64,000 nt of DNA from Desulfatitalea tepidiphila (GCF_001293685.1 NZ_BCAG01000003.1:2644501-2708500); one strand, 5' to 3'. Numbered from the stretch's first letter, positions 25,746 through 34,917 are shown. A program made the numbers and translations. Notes: generated by a model not told the origin, from the letters alone.

Positions 25746-27194
25746 ATGTCGGACATCCCGTTTTGCTCTGCAAAGCAGCTGGCTTCCATGATTCGTACAA
25801 AGAAGATCGGAGCCCTCGAACTGCTGGATCTCTATCTGCAGCGGGTAGAATGCTATTCCGAGATCAACGCCATCATCTTTATGGATGTGGACGCCGCCCG
25901 GAAGCGCGCCCGCCAGGCGGACCGGGCCCTTGCACGGGGAAACCTCTGGGGCCCTCTTCACGGGGTGCCCATGACCATTAAGGAATCCTTCGATGTAGTC
26001 GGCATGCCGACCACATGGGGCGTCCCGAGATATAAGGAAAATTATCCTTCGAGCAATGCTCTGGTGGTTGACCGCTTTCTCCAAGCCGGTGCCGTGATCT
26101 TCGGCAAGACCAACGTTCCCATGTACCTCGCGGACTGGCAGACCTTCAATGACATTTACGGGACCACGAACAACCCTTGGGACCGGAACCGTGTACCCGG
26201 CGGCTCCTCGGGGGGATCGGCGGCCGCGCTGGCGGCGGGGTTGACCGGCCTCGAAGCCGGGAGCGATATCGGGGCCTCCATTCGCAATCCCGCCCATTAC
26301 TGCGGCGTGTACGGGCATAAACCCACTTATGGGATCATATCTCCTCTCGGCCAAGCCTTGCCGGGGACGTTTGGCCTGACGGACATCGCGGTGGTCGGGC
26401 CCCTCGCACGGAGCGCCGAGGACCTGGCTTTGGCCATGGATGTCATGGCGGGTCCGGACGATATTGACGGTTCCGGGTGGAAACTGAGCCTGCCGAAGCC
26501 GAAGAGGAAGGAGCTCAGGGAATTCAAGGTGGCGGTTGTCTACGATGACCCCGAAGCGGAGGTGGATGAGGAAGTACAGCAAGTACTTCGCGACCTGACC
26601 ACCTTCTTGAAAAAGATGAAGTTGAAGGTGCGGGTAGACGCGCGACCCAAAATCGATTCTCGCGAAGCCCACCGGAACTACATTCGGCTCCTTCGGGGGG
26701 CCACATGCGGACGTCTGACCCCCGAAGATTTCGAGAAGAATTTGGCGGACTATAAATCTTTGAGAGCGGACGACGAAAGCTACCGGGCCCAGATGATCCG
26801 GGCGCAGGCCATGTCCCACAAGGAGTGGCTCGCATACGATAATTTGCGGCACCGTATGCGACTTGCCTGGGCAGCGTTTTTTAGCGACTTCGATCTCTTC
26901 CTCTGTCCGGCTGCCACCACGACGGCTTTCGAGCATAATCAGAAGGGTGAGCGGTGGGAGCGCATGATCTCCGTTAACGGAAAACCCCAACCATCCACCA
27001 CCCAGATGTTCTGGGCCGGATATTCCTGTAACTTCTTCCTACCGGCGACTGTTGCACCCATCGGGCTGTCAAGGAAAGGGCTACCGGTAGGTGTCCAGGT
27101 CGTGGGCCCGCAATACGGTGATCGCGCCTGTATCCAATTTGCACGGCTCCTGGAACGTGAGTACCATCATTTCATTCCACCAACTGGCTACTAG
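25746..27194 (+). CDS. Amidase (amidase-signature family), copy A
   Basis: A 482-aa amide hydrolase of the amidase-signature family. The Ser-cisSer-Lys triad is visible: Lys79 in 'PMTIKESFD', Ser154 in 'PGGSSGGS', and Ser178 in 'GSDIGASIR'. Length and order match soluble family members that cleave small amides; the substrate is unknown. AGGAG precedes ATG 25746 within a palindrome. The encoded protein is identical to copy B (48371-49819), whose whole unit is duplicated. It is the only gene of its unit. Confidence 0.93.
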   Translation: MSDIPFCSAKQLASMIRTKKIGALELLDLYLQRVECYSEINAIIFMDVDAARKRARQADRALARGNLWGPLHGVPMTIKESFDVVGMPTTWGVPRYKENYPSSNALVVDRFLQAGAVIFGKTNVPMYLADWQTFNDIYGTTNNPWDRNRVPGGSSGGSAAALAAGLTGLEAGSDIGASIRNPAHYCGVYGHKPTYGIISPLGQALPGTFGLTDIAVVGPLARSAEDLALAMDVMAGPDDIDGSGWKLSLPKPKRKELREFKVAVVYDDPEAEVDEEVQQVLRDLTTFLKKMKLKVRVDARPKIDSREAHRNYIRLLRGATCGRLTPEDFEKNLADYKSLRADDESYRAQMIRAQAMSHKEWLAYDNLRHRMRLAWAAFFSDFDLFLCPAATTTAFEHNQKGERWERMISVNGKPQPSTTQMFWAGYSCNFFLPATVAPIGLSRKGLPVGVQVVGPQYGDRACIQFARLLEREYHHFIPPTGY

Positions 27195-27289
27195 GGTCAA
27201 AAATGAAGAAAAGGATCTTTCTAAAGGCTCCTCGACGACCTGGCGCTGATTTCAGAATTGCCGGGGCTAACTGGAAGCTGCTATTTTTA

Positions 27290-27330
27290 TTGGATATTAA
27301 AGGGTCCACCAAACCTGCTATATGAGAATA
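27290..27330 (+). repeat. Hairpin repeat copy 3
   Basis: TTGGATATTAAAGG (27290-27303) and CCTGCTATATGAGAATA (27314-27330), loop about 10 nt with CCACC. Pairing is imperfect in this copy. It travels with amidase unit A and is identical to copy 8 at 49915-49955, after which the two sequences diverge abruptly. Confidence 0.88.
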
Positions 27331-27446
27331 CCAGATGCAAAAAACAACGAGATCGTTTTGAGAGCGCAATGTGTGATTGCGTAATCTTCAAATCAAGGGC
27401 AATAATGGCGGGCAACTTCACTCCGTTTCGCTTTAAGAGGTAAAAG

Positions 27447-28271
27447 ATGACATTGATTAAAATTAATGAAATCAAGTGCAAGAAAGATGGGTTATGCGTC
27501 ATGGACTGTCCGGCTGGCATTATCAAACAGGCGGACAAGGATAGTGTGCCGGTGATGATTCCCCAGGGGGATAAAATCTGCCTGCGGTGCGGACATTGTG
27601 TGGCTGTGTGCCCCCATGGTGCCTTGGATCATGTCAATGTGCCTCTGGATAGCAGCCCTGAAATTAAAAAAGAGCTGGCATTGGATACTGTCCAGGCTTC
27701 CCAGTTCCTCAGGACTAGGCGATCCATCCGGCATTTCAAGGATAAGCCTGTGACTCGTGAGACGATACAGGCCCTGATCGACACAGCCCGTTTTGCCCCC
27801 ACCGGTGGCAATTCGCAACTGCTCGCCTGGACGGTTCAAACGGATAAGGCCAAATTGAAAGAGATGTCGGATCTGACGGTGGCGTGGATGAAAATGATGC
27901 TGGAATCGGAGACCGCCAAGAAGCTGCCGCCTTATTTTCCGAGAATTGTGCAGGCGTATGAAGCCGGCATCAATTCCATTACCCGGGATGCGCCTTGTCT
28001 GTTGGTGGCTTCCGCCCCTGGCTATTACGACAATGGTATGGTGGATCTGTCCATTGCCTTGTCTTACCTTGAACTGATGGCCACTGCCAAAGGACTCGGC
28101 ACGTTATGGCTCGGGTTGATAACCCGCGCTTTGAAATTTTTCGAACCGCTCAAAGCATTGGTGGGCCTGCCGGAGAACCATACGCACTTTTATGCCATGG
28201 TGCTGGGGCATCCCAAGTTTAAATACTACCGCCTGCCAGAGAGAAAAGCGGCAAATATTATCTGGAAATAG
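27447..28271 (+). CDS. Ferredoxin-nitroreductase fusion protein
   Basis: A 274-aa protein with two N-terminal [4Fe-4S] motifs ('CKKDGLCVMDCP', 'CLRCGHCVAVCPHGAL') followed by an FMN nitroreductase domain (from about residue 85: 'RRSIRHFKDKPVTRETI', 'ARFAPTGGNSQLL', 'GLGTLWLGL'). Such fusions are common in strict anaerobes and pass electrons from ferredoxin to FMN; the acceptor is unknown. A ribosome site AAGAGG lies just upstream of ATG 27447. Sole gene of its unit, on the array strand. Confidence 0.92.
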   Translation: MTLIKINEIKCKKDGLCVMDCPAGIIKQADKDSVPVMIPQGDKICLRCGHCVAVCPHGALDHVNVPLDSSPEIKKELALDTVQASQFLRTRRSIRHFKDKPVTRETIQALIDTARFAPTGGNSQLLAWTVQTDKAKLKEMSDLTVAWMKMMLESETAKKLPPYFPRIVQAYEAGINSITRDAPCLLVASAPGYYDNGMVDLSIALSYLELMATAKGLGTLWLGLITRALKFFEPLKALVGLPENHTHFYAMVLGHPKFKYYRLPERKAANIIWK

Positions 28272-28376
28272 AGATAGGGCGCCTATTATTTCATGCTATC
28301 CTTTCCAAGGGGATGTGCACTTGACCGATAGATCCAGACCAAGCCAAAATCATGAGATCTTCAACGCACATCCCCT

Positions 28377-28395
28377 AACCTGCGATATGAAAATA
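28377..28395 (+). repeat. Hairpin repeat copy 4 (right half clear)
   Basis: AACCTGCGATATGAAAATA: right half as in other copies with GAAAATA in place of GAGAATA. The left pairing arm is decayed. It lies 27 bp before the start of the GGCT-like gene. Confidence 0.65.
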
Positions 28396-28421
28396 CGGAT
28401 GGTTGATGGTGAGGAGGATTC

Positions 28422-28910
28422 GTGCTCTGCTTCTCGTATGGTTCTAATATGTCGTCCGCGCGTTTAAGAGATCGTGTGCCATCAGCACGTTTTGTCGCAG
28501 TCGCGATTTTGCCAGCTTATAGGCTTCGATTCCACAAAGTCAGTAGCGATGGTTCCGGGAAATGCGACGCTCTGGAAACAGGAAACTACAATGATCGAGT
28601 TTTTGGTGTGGTGTACGAGCTTGCTGATGATGAAAAGCTATCCCTTGATAGCATGGAAGGGCTGGGGTTTGGATATGATGAAAAAGTGGTCGAGGTAATT
28701 ACGGAACAAGGAAAGTTGAACATCTTGATGTATTTCGCCACAAGAGTAAATTCGTCGCTAAAACCTTACTGCTGGTACAAAGAGCACGTCTTGATTGGGG
28801 CCCGTGAGCACGGGTTGCCCCCCGAATACATTGCTCAGATTGAGGCGATTGCGGCTGTCGAAGATCCGGACGTTACCAGGGGCGAGCGAGAACTGGCAAT
28901 ATACTGCTAA
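28422..28910 (+). CDS. Gamma-glutamylcyclotransferase-like protein
   Basis: A 162-aa protein of the GGCT/AIG2-like fold, which cyclises gamma-glutamyl groups to 5-oxoproline. It has the substrate loop 'FSYGSNM' at the N-terminus and the acidic site in 'LDSMEGLGFGYDEKVVEV' (Glu of LDxxEG). Translation begins at GTG 28422, supported by GAGGAGG (28411-28417). Its start lies close to hairpin copy 4, so the unit has almost no leader. It is the only gene in its unit. Confidence 0.85.
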   Translation: MLCFSYGSNMSSARLRDRVPSARFVAVAILPAYRLRFHKVSSDGSGKCDALETGNYNDRVFGVVYELADDEKLSLDSMEGLGFGYDEKVVEVITEQGKLNILMYFATRVNSSLKPYCWYKEHVLIGAREHGLPPEYIAQIEAIAAVEDPDVTRGERELAIYC

Positions 28911-29020
28911 CAAAAAAATCCAGGCGCAGCTCCTTACCCGACGATTGATTCGCCGCTTTGTGGCTGATCAAAAAAGTCCTATGTACAGGAAAATTGCCAG
29001 TAAACACCTCCGATATTCAA

Positions 29021-29060
29021 ATCAGATCAGTGGCTCAGCCAACCTCTCGATATGAGAATA
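29021..29060 (+). repeat. Hairpin repeat copy 5
   Basis: Right half CCTCTCGATATGAGAATA ends at 29060; the left arm is poorly paired. Same orientation as the others, between the GGCT-like and DsrE-like units. Confidence 0.7.
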
Positions 29061-29138
29061 AAGATAACAAATGCGAGGGCAGCAATCCATTCAAGATCTA
29101 TCCATCCAATAACCAAATTTCATTTAAAGGAGAGGGTA

Positions 29139-29477
29139 ATGCAAGACAGACTGTTGGTGCTCTGGACTAATGGAGATAAAACAGTGGCAATGAACATGGT
29201 GTGTATGTACGCCCACAATTCAAAAATCAGAGGATGGTGGGACAATGTTACACTTCTTATTTGGGGTGCCTCCGGGGATCTTCTGGTCAATGATGCAGAA
29301 GTCATGGAAAAAATATCAGAGATGAAAAATGCAGGTGTTGAAGTGATTGCCTGTAAACGATGTGCCGAGAATATGGGCATTTTAGAAAGACTGGAAGCGA
29401 TCGGCGTAAAGGTCTTCTATACAGGGGAATTTTTAACAGATTGGCTGAAGTCAGGAGATCGGGTAATCACAATTTAA
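29139..29477 (+). CDS. DsrE-family protein
   Basis: A 112-aa small alpha/beta protein of the DsrE/DsrF-like family, whose members include sulfur-relay and peroxiredoxin-like proteins. 'LLVLWTNGDKTVAMNMVCMY' at the start and 'GVEVIACKRCAENMGI' in the middle match the family; the cysteines could be reactive, but the role is unknown. AAAGGAGAGGG precedes ATG 29139. An in-frame extension up to 29052 runs into hairpin copy 5 and is rejected. Sole gene of its unit. Confidence 0.85.
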   Translation: MQDRLLVLWTNGDKTVAMNMVCMYAHNSKIRGWWDNVTLLIWGASGDLLVNDAEVMEKISEMKNAGVEVIACKRCAENMGILERLEAIGVKVFYTGEFLTDWLKSGDRVITI

Positions 29478-29658
29478 AGTTTTGCATTTTTTCGGAATGT
29501 ATATTCCATCCGGAGTCTTGGCATGCTAAAGTTCCGGATCTGGAAAATGGATTTGACATTACAAAGGTCCGCCCGGTATCGGACTATTGCTGGTCCATAG
29601 CAGTAGTCCTTATTTTTAAAAAAGGAATTGCAGTGTCTAATGAAAGCCGGAATTTCGA

Positions 29659-29699
29659 TTGGATATTGCAGGCCCGGCCCAACCTGCGATATGAGAATA
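29659..29699 (+). repeat. Hairpin repeat copy 6
   Basis: TTGGATATTGCAGG (29659-29672) pairs with CCTGCGATAT (29683-29692; one mismatch), loop CCCGGCCCAA, then GAGAATA (29693-29699). Its CTGCG/TGCAG arms differ from other copies in a paired way. Last copy before the catabolic cluster. Confidence 0.9.
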
Positions 29700-30088
29700 G
29701 TAGCGATGAACTTTACTTTGAACTCTTAAGAGGGCGATCTTCAAATGGATTGGCTTCAAGAAATTCGAAAGAGCACTCCGCGGATAAAACAATTTACAAA
29801 TACATTATTCGCCAACTTTCAAGCCAATATGTTTATTTTACAATCGCTGGGAATAAATTGGAGAAATAGTTTAAAAAATAAAGCGGTTATCCACGAAGCC
29901 CAATTGATATATTGAGGTGGTTGATCTCGATACCCAAGGTTGCGCGTCTCGCTTCCATTTTTTCAAGTGGGTAGCAGCTTTCGATAATATGCATGGTTTC
30001 AATCATAGAGTGTGGCTCTCGCGTGTGTTCCGGAATTGGGCTTTGTGGGTAACCCCAATATATTTAAAAGCAATTTAATGGAGAGATT
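29700..30088. other. Gap without recognisable gene
   Basis: About 390 AT-rich bases between hairpin copy 6 and the QueG-like gene. Frames are short and lack ribosome sites. No hairpin of note was seen. Confidence 0.45.
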
Positions 30089-30952
30089 ATGATATCCAAA
30101 GTAGATGCCCAACACGTTGAGACTATGATTAAAAGTTTTATCGCTATAGATCACTCCAACACGCTCAGAAACAAAGCTAATGATAAAGCCTTTGGGATCC
30201 CCTTGGTGGGGTTTGCAAGTGGAGATGATCTGCTCTTCGAGCAATACAAAGATCATGTAGGGCCTTTTTACATGACCCCTTGGGAAGTCTTTGCAGTCAC
30301 GTTTCGAGACACTACCATCAAGGCGGAGCAACTGACTGTAATCAGTTATATTCTGCCACAAACCGAAGCCACAAAAAACGACAACCGAAAAGAAAAATTC
30401 TACCCTTCCGAACGGTGGGCCAGGGCCCGAATTTTTGGCGAAGAGGTTAATGTAGCACTGCGTCGACACATAGTCCAATCCTTGAAGGATAGAAATATTC
30501 GTGCTGTGGCGCCAGCCCTTGCCCCTCAGTTCAGTGTGCGCATTTCGCCCAAATACGGCTTTTCTTCCACCTGGTCCGAACGTCATGCAGCTTATGCCGC
30601 AGGGTTGGGTACCTTTGGACTATGCGACGGATTGATAACACCAGTGGGTAAAGCTATGCGCACTGGATCGGTCGTGGCCCAGATGAATATCCCCGCTACG
30701 CAACGGCCCTACACCGATCATCGGGCCTATTGTCTCTATTTTTCAAAAGGAACCTGTAAGAAATGTATTTCCCGCTGTCCGGTAGGCGCCATTAGCGAAT
30801 CTGGAAAAAACAAGTTGACCTGCTTAAACCATTTGTTTCCCGTTACCAGCAATTATGTCAAAGAAAGTTTCGGAATAGACGGCTATGGTTGCGGCCTTTG
30901 TCAGACCGGCGTTCCATGTGAATCGCGCATACCTCACAGCACGGACGGGTAG
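30089..30952 (+). CDS. QueG-like 4Fe-4S protein
   Basis: A 287-aa protein with the C-terminal pair of [4Fe-4S] motifs seen in epoxyqueuosine reductase-like proteins ('YCLYFSKGTCKKCISRCP', then 'CLNHLF' and 'GCGLCQTGVPCESRIP'). The N-terminal region includes 'WSERHAAYAAGLGTFGLCDG', the usual family landmark. True QueG carries cobalamin-binding sequence that I cannot confirm, so this is a relative of unknown substrate. GGAGAG lies before ATG 30089. It is the last + strand gene before the minus-strand cluster. Confidence 0.85.
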   Translation: MISKVDAQHVETMIKSFIAIDHSNTLRNKANDKAFGIPLVGFASGDDLLFEQYKDHVGPFYMTPWEVFAVTFRDTTIKAEQLTVISYILPQTEATKNDNRKEKFYPSERWARARIFGEEVNVALRRHIVQSLKDRNIRAVAPALAPQFSVRISPKYGFSSTWSERHAAYAAGLGTFGLCDGLITPVGKAMRTGSVVAQMNIPATQRPYTDHRAYCLYFSKGTCKKCISRCPVGAISESGKNKLTCLNHLFPVTSNYVKESFGIDGYGCGLCQTGVPCESRIPHSTDG

Positions 30953-30972
30953 GGTCCACAGGGGTGGGAATG

Positions 30973-31404
30973 TTACCCGACAGGTGATTCACTGCTCAAG
31001 ACCGTTTTTAGAACCTTCTGCATTGCGTTCTTAGGAAGCGCGTCACGAAACTCCACTATGGTCGGTTTTTTATAGCTGGCCAAGCTCTCGCGGCAATATT
31101 CTATGATCTCTTCCTCGGTGGCCTTTTCCCCTTTGCGTAGCACCACCACAGCCTTGACGATCTCCCCCCAGTATGCATCGGGAACCCCGATCACAGCGGC
31201 CTCCTCAATCTTGGGGTTCTTGTGCAGAACATATTCAATTTCAACAGGATAGATGTTTTCTCCCCCGCGGATGATCATGTCCTTCTTCCTGCCGGCAAGA
31301 TATAAGTAGCCGTCCTCGTCCATCCTTGCTAAATCGCCCGTATGAAGCCATCCCCCCCGCAAGGCTTCCTCCGTCGCTTCCGCATTGTTCCAATACCCCC
31401 TCAC
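30973..31404 (-). pseudogene. Acyl-CoA ligase, C-terminal fragment
   Basis: The last ~140 residues of an adenylate-forming acyl-CoA ligase: 'GGWLHTGDLARMDEDGYLYL', 'GRKKDMIIRGGENIYPVEIE', and the C-terminal lysine region 'LPKNAMQKVLK'. The N-terminal two thirds, with the AMP-binding core, are absent. Upstream it is joined, out of frame, to a broken LivH-like permease gene at about 31400, indicating a deletion fusion. It should not be active alone. Confidence 0.85.
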
Positions 31405-32161
31405 CGATCACCAAGGATGACAGCAAGGCCCCACCCAGACTCCCCAAGCCGCCAACCACGACCACCACGAAAGCGTCCATCCCTATCTGGTCCGCCATGC
31501 CTGGAAAAACACTAAGAAGGGGCGCTGCCGCCACACCGGCCACTCAGGCTAGCCAAGTTCCGAAACCAAAGACCAGCATAAAAACCAGCGGAGTGTTTAT
31601 ACCTAAAGCACTGACCATGCTGGCGTTGGACACTGTTGCCTGCACAACCTTTCCCAGACGGGTCTTGAACAGGACTAAAATCATGATGCCCAACACGACC
31701 AGAGAAAGAAGAATAATGAATAAACGATAAAGCGGGAAGCGAATAGCCCCGAAATAAACCAGTCCGCTCAAGGAAGGAGGTATGGAAATAACCAAAACTT
31801 CCCTACCCCAGAAGGATTTAACGGTCTCCAGAATAACAAGCATGATCCCCATTGTAAGAAGGAGTTCACCAATATGCCCCTGTAGGTGTACTCTGCGTAG
31901 TAAAAACCGCTCTACGAGAATTCCGAGCAAGGCTGTGACAATGGGCGCTATGATCAGAGCCATCCAAAAGTTGCCGGTTACCAATAGAACTGTATAGCAA
32001 AAATAGGCAGACAGCATAAAAAGGGAGGCGTGAGCCAAATTCAGGATGCCCATCATCCCGAAAACCAAGGTCAAACCGGAGGCCACCAAAAATAGCAACA
32101 TTCCGTATGCAAGTCCATGAAGGCCCTGCGTAATATACATTACCACTACAGGACTCATCAT
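31402..32161 (-). pseudogene. LivH-type branched-chain amino acid permease, broken
   Basis: An inner-membrane ABC permease of the LivH family. The first 205 residues read well ('YITQGLHGLAYGMLLFLVASG', 'GLTLVFGMMGILNLAHAS') up to 'FGFGTWLA', where an in-frame TGA (31544-31546) stands where a Gly codon is expected. Beyond it the frame continues with 'AGVAAAPLLSVFPGM' and 'VVVVVGGLGSLGGALLSSLVIG', then ends at the junction with the acyl-CoA ligase fragment. Nonsense mutation plus deletion make it a pseudogene; no Liv partners are seen nearby. Confidence 0.85.
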
Positions 32162-32464
32162 GCACCTTACTTTGGGCCTGCTTTAATAAAAGTATAGAAT
32201 GTCCAATGATAAAATCAGGTTAAAACCTGATGGACATGCCCTTCCCTGCTCTGACAATTTCTGCTTCCAACTAATGTTGAAAACAGGGACGACTTCTATT
32301 TTGCAATATTAGATGGGATCATATAATTTGAGCAAATTAAATTGTTCACCGATAGCGTCGTTTCCGTCACCACCCGGCGAACGGTTTCAAGTCGTTGCAA
32401 TCGCAATATACGGACAACAAGATAATTCAGAGCAAGCATTTTTTCACACTCGAACAGCAGCCAC
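32162..32464. other. Gap with perfect small hairpin
   Basis: About 300 bp between the stress protein gene and the permease remnant. ATCAGGTT and AACCTGAT (32214-32231) form an 8-bp stem with a 2-nt loop, flanked by GTCCA/TGGAC that extends pairing. No U-run follows on either strand. It could be a terminator or processing site. Confidence 0.5.
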
Positions 32465-32959
32465 TTACTCGGGAAGCCTGCAGTGTTGTGGACCGCGGAC
32501 CGATACCACTGCACATGGGGAGTGTCGGAAAACTTTTTCCGCTGTCGAACCAAAAAGTACACCAGCCAGATCGGTACGCCCCTTGGTGCCCATGACCACC
32601 ATGTCCGCTTTTTCTTTACGCAAAATCCTTATTATTTCCTCAAAAGGGACACCAACCCTTAGCTCAATTTTTGCCGCAACACCTTCCGTTCGGGATAGAT
32701 ACGTTTCTTTGAAGATCCGAATGCGTTCCCGGTTAGTTTTTTGGATGTAGTCTTCCTTGCTGACCGGAAATCCCTGGCTAGCAACAAGATCGAGGGATTG
32801 AAGGCCTGAAATGTTTATGATGTTCAAGATGATGAGCTCTGCCTGCAGCGATCTGGCCAATGCAAGCGCGTGCATGAACGTTGTTTCAGCGTATGCGGAA
32901 AGATCCAGAGCTGCGACAATTTTTTTTAGATTCACTTCACAATCTTCCATTATTTCCAT
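32465..32959 (-). CDS. Universal stress protein (UspA family)
   Basis: A 164-aa UspA-type nucleotide-binding protein. It begins 'KKIVAALDLSAYAETTFMHA', and the C-terminal ATP-binding motif G-x2-G-x9-G-[ST] is present in 'GTKGRTDLAGVLFGSTAEKV'. It overlaps nothing but follows the M20 gene by four bases, so it is at the end of the catabolic operon. USP genes are often attached to transporter operons; a regulatory or stress role is presumed. Confidence 0.9.
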   Translation of the reverse strand: MEIMEDCEVNLKKIVAALDLSAYAETTFMHALALARSLQAELIILNIINISGLQSLDLVASQGFPVSKEDYIQKTNRERIRIFKETYLSRTEGVAAKIELRVGVPFEEIIRILRKEKADMVVMGTKGRTDLAGVLFGSTAEKVFRHSPCAVVSVRGPQHCRLPE

Positions 32960-32963
32960 CCTT

Positions 32964-34163
32964 TCACTCCAGATCCAAGAAATCAGCAGTGATCAAAGCG
33001 AAAATCAAAGCCGAACGGCGCAACTGATCGACTTCCACATATTCGTCGGTTGTATGGGCCTGATTCATATTCCCCGGGCCTAACAGAATGGCCGGTGTTC
33101 CTGCCTGCCGCATGTAATACCTGGCATCTGTGAATCCGCTAATTCCAAATATTTCTGGCCGGTTGCCAATGACCCGTTCGATGTTGCTCAGTGATATCGT
33201 CACAATTTTTTCGTTAGCGGCTATCTCGCTGGGTTCAGCATACATGAGGCGTTCTTTATATAATTTGATCTCTTCGTTCTTACCAAAATCAGCCAGAATA
33301 TCTTCCAGCCGCTGTTCGATGACCTCCGTTTGCTCATTAGGAAGGCATCGCCGGTCCACTTCGATAAAACAGCTGTCTGCAACGGTATTGATTTTGCTTC
33401 CGCCGCTGATTACTCCGATACTCAATGTGGGCTCACCCAATATTGGATGTCTGGTCTCTCCTATCATATCCTTCAACCGCGGCAGCAATTTTCCCATTTT
33501 CTCAATGGCATTGACGCCAAGGTGCGGCACGGCAGCATGTGCCGCCACACCTTTGATCGTGATCCGGTACCACAAGGTACCTTTCTCCGCGGTGGCGATC
33601 TTCATTCCGGTAGGCTCAACGACGACCGCTGCGTCTGCCTTGGCCAAACCTTTCGAGGCGAGAAACCCAGTCCCATGACTGCCACCTGATTCTTCATCCG
33701 AGACCAGGTGCAGCACCAACTCGGAATGACCAAGATTTAAACCCGCCTGCTTAATAAGCCAGGCACCGTAAATAAAAGCCGCCGTTCCACCCTTTGTATC
33801 AGCGGCCCCCCTGCCGTAAAGACGCCCTGATCGAATTTCTGGGGCGTAAGGAGGACTGGTCCACACTCCGGGATCTCCAGCCGGGACAACATCCATGTGG
33901 CCGTTGTAAATTAGTCGTTTGCCGCCTCCTTTCGCTCGGAGGGTGGCCACCAGGTTGGGCCGCCCCTGCGGGCTGAGGACCCGGGACACTTCAAATTCTT
34001 CAGCCGAAAGCCATTTTTCCAAATACTCGGAAATTTCAGCCTCCATGCCTGGCGGGTTTTCGCTCTGAAAAGCGATCAGTCGTTTAGCCATTTCCAAAGG
34101 TTCTTCCGGGGGCAGAAGATCTTCAAATCGACGATAGAGATCATTGAATCGTTTTGTCTCCAA
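32964..34163 (-). CDS. M20 family amidohydrolase (ArgE/DapE/ACY1-like)
   Basis: A 399-aa zinc-dependent deacylase or peptidase. Metal ligands are in 'YNGHMDVVPAG', 'GRGAADTKGGTAAF', 'SDEESGGSHGTG' and the C-terminal 'QAHTTDEYV'; the lid/dimer domain lies between. Such enzymes remove acyl groups from amino acids or cleave carbamoyl/amide bonds; with the nitrilase gene in the same cluster, an amide-containing substrate is plausible. Genes on either side are close and co-directional. Confidence 0.9.
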   Translation of the reverse strand: METKRFNDLYRRFEDLLPPEEPLEMAKRLIAFQSENPPGMEAEISEYLEKWLSAEEFEVSRVLSPQGRPNLVATLRAKGGGKRLIYNGHMDVVPAGDPGVWTSPPYAPEIRSGRLYGRGAADTKGGTAAFIYGAWLIKQAGLNLGHSELVLHLVSDEESGGSHGTGFLASKGLAKADAAVVVEPTGMKIATAEKGTLWYRITIKGVAAHAAVPHLGVNAIEKMGKLLPRLKDMIGETRHPILGEPTLSIGVISGGSKINTVADSCFIEVDRRCLPNEQTEVIEQRLEDILADFGKNEEIKLYKERLMYAEPSEIAANEKIVTISLSNIERVIGNRPEIFGISGFTDARYYMRQAGTPAILLGPGNMNQAHTTDEYVEVDQLRRSALIFALITADFLDLE

Positions 34164-34195
34164 TGGGGTCCTTCCTTTCGACAGTGCAGGTTTCT

Positions 34196-34705
34196 TCAGC
34201 TCTTTGCCTCCATCTGTTCGAGCAGCATCTGCACCACGATTCGGGTGGCCGTTCCCACCACATCGGGGCAGTGCGTGTCGTGACCTCCTGCATCCTCGAA
34301 AGTGTCCCAGTCATTTTGGTTCAAAAGATTAAAACTTCTCCCCATCTTCTTTTTCTGAATGTCACCACAGATCAAGGATCCGGTCTGTTCAATAAATCTG
34401 GACGCGAATTCTTGGCCGAGTCGGTAGGCCAAGAACCTTTTCTTTTCGGGATCGGCAATGTCGCCCAAAGAACGCCCGTAAAGTTGACTGATGATCATTC
34501 CCGCACCGACCGCAGCTCCGCATTGCCCGATAGAAGTGAGCCCCATGCCGCCGCCCTGCGCGTTGGCGGCCCGGAATATATCCTCGCTAAGCATTTGCGG
34601 GAAAATTTGGTACACCGCACCGATCACGCATTGAGCACAGCCGTGATAGGTGCGCTCGAACTCGTATCCGAGGTCATAGGCCTTTTTTAAAATGGATTCG
34701 TCCAT
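34196..34705 (-). CDS. C_GCAxxG_C_C family redox-type protein
   Basis: A 169-aa protein with the C_GCAxxG_C_C pattern: 'YHGCAQCVIGAVYQ', 'GQCGAAVGAGMI', 'GSLICGDIQ' and 'HCPDVVGTA'. Members occur in anaerobes near redox enzymes; function unknown. It sits between the M20 gene (33 bp downstream) and the nitrilase gene, in the same direction. Confidence 0.85.
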   Translation of the reverse strand: MDESILKKAYDLGYEFERTYHGCAQCVIGAVYQIFPQMLSEDIFRAANAQGGGMGLTSIGQCGAAVGAGMIISQLYGRSLGDIADPEKKRFLAYRLGQEFASRFIEQTGSLICGDIQKKKMGRSFNLLNQNDWDTFEDAGGHDTHCPDVVGTATRIVVQMLLEQMEAKS

Positions 34706-34917
34706 ATTCGCTCCCTTGAAGGCATGTTATCGGCTACGCCGACAAACAGCCGTCTCCAACGATTAGTAAAGATCAGGGTGGAGGCGGAATTCAAACGATG
34801 GCAACTATAGTGTTTCAGGCATTTAAATTCCGACTTCGATAAACATTTCGGGTCAACAGGTTTTCAGAATGCTTGTGATGCGATCAGGCGACGCATGCCG
34901 TTTCTTCCCGATCGGAA

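Larger units (their letters stand above)
25618..27330 (+). mobile_element. Cassette-like amidase unit, copy A
   Basis: A 1,713-bp unit from the GAGAATA of hairpin copy 2 to the end of GAGAATA of hairpin copy 3. It recurs at 48243-49955 with the same length and almost no differences: I see two substitutions near the left end (GTCGCAT/GTCACAT and GCCTCGAG/GCCTTGAG). Sequence outside the two copies is unrelated. The unit contains the amidase gene and carries its hairpin at the 3' end, like an integron cassette with attC, but without the attC core sequence. Confidence 0.85.

Noticed and set aside
25467-26990. 507-aa minus-strand frame (also repeated at 48251-49615)
   Set aside because: It lies opposite the amidase gene, lacks a ribosome site and resembles no family; a shadow of GC-skewed codons.
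22559-29699. CRISPR array
   Set aside because: Spacing between repeats is 0.6-3 kb with genes between them; no short regular spacers and no cas genes.
31541-31549. Selenocysteine at the LivH TGA
   Set aside because: The position is a Gly in a membrane loop of the family, and the gene is also truncated downstream; simple nonsense mutation is sufficient.
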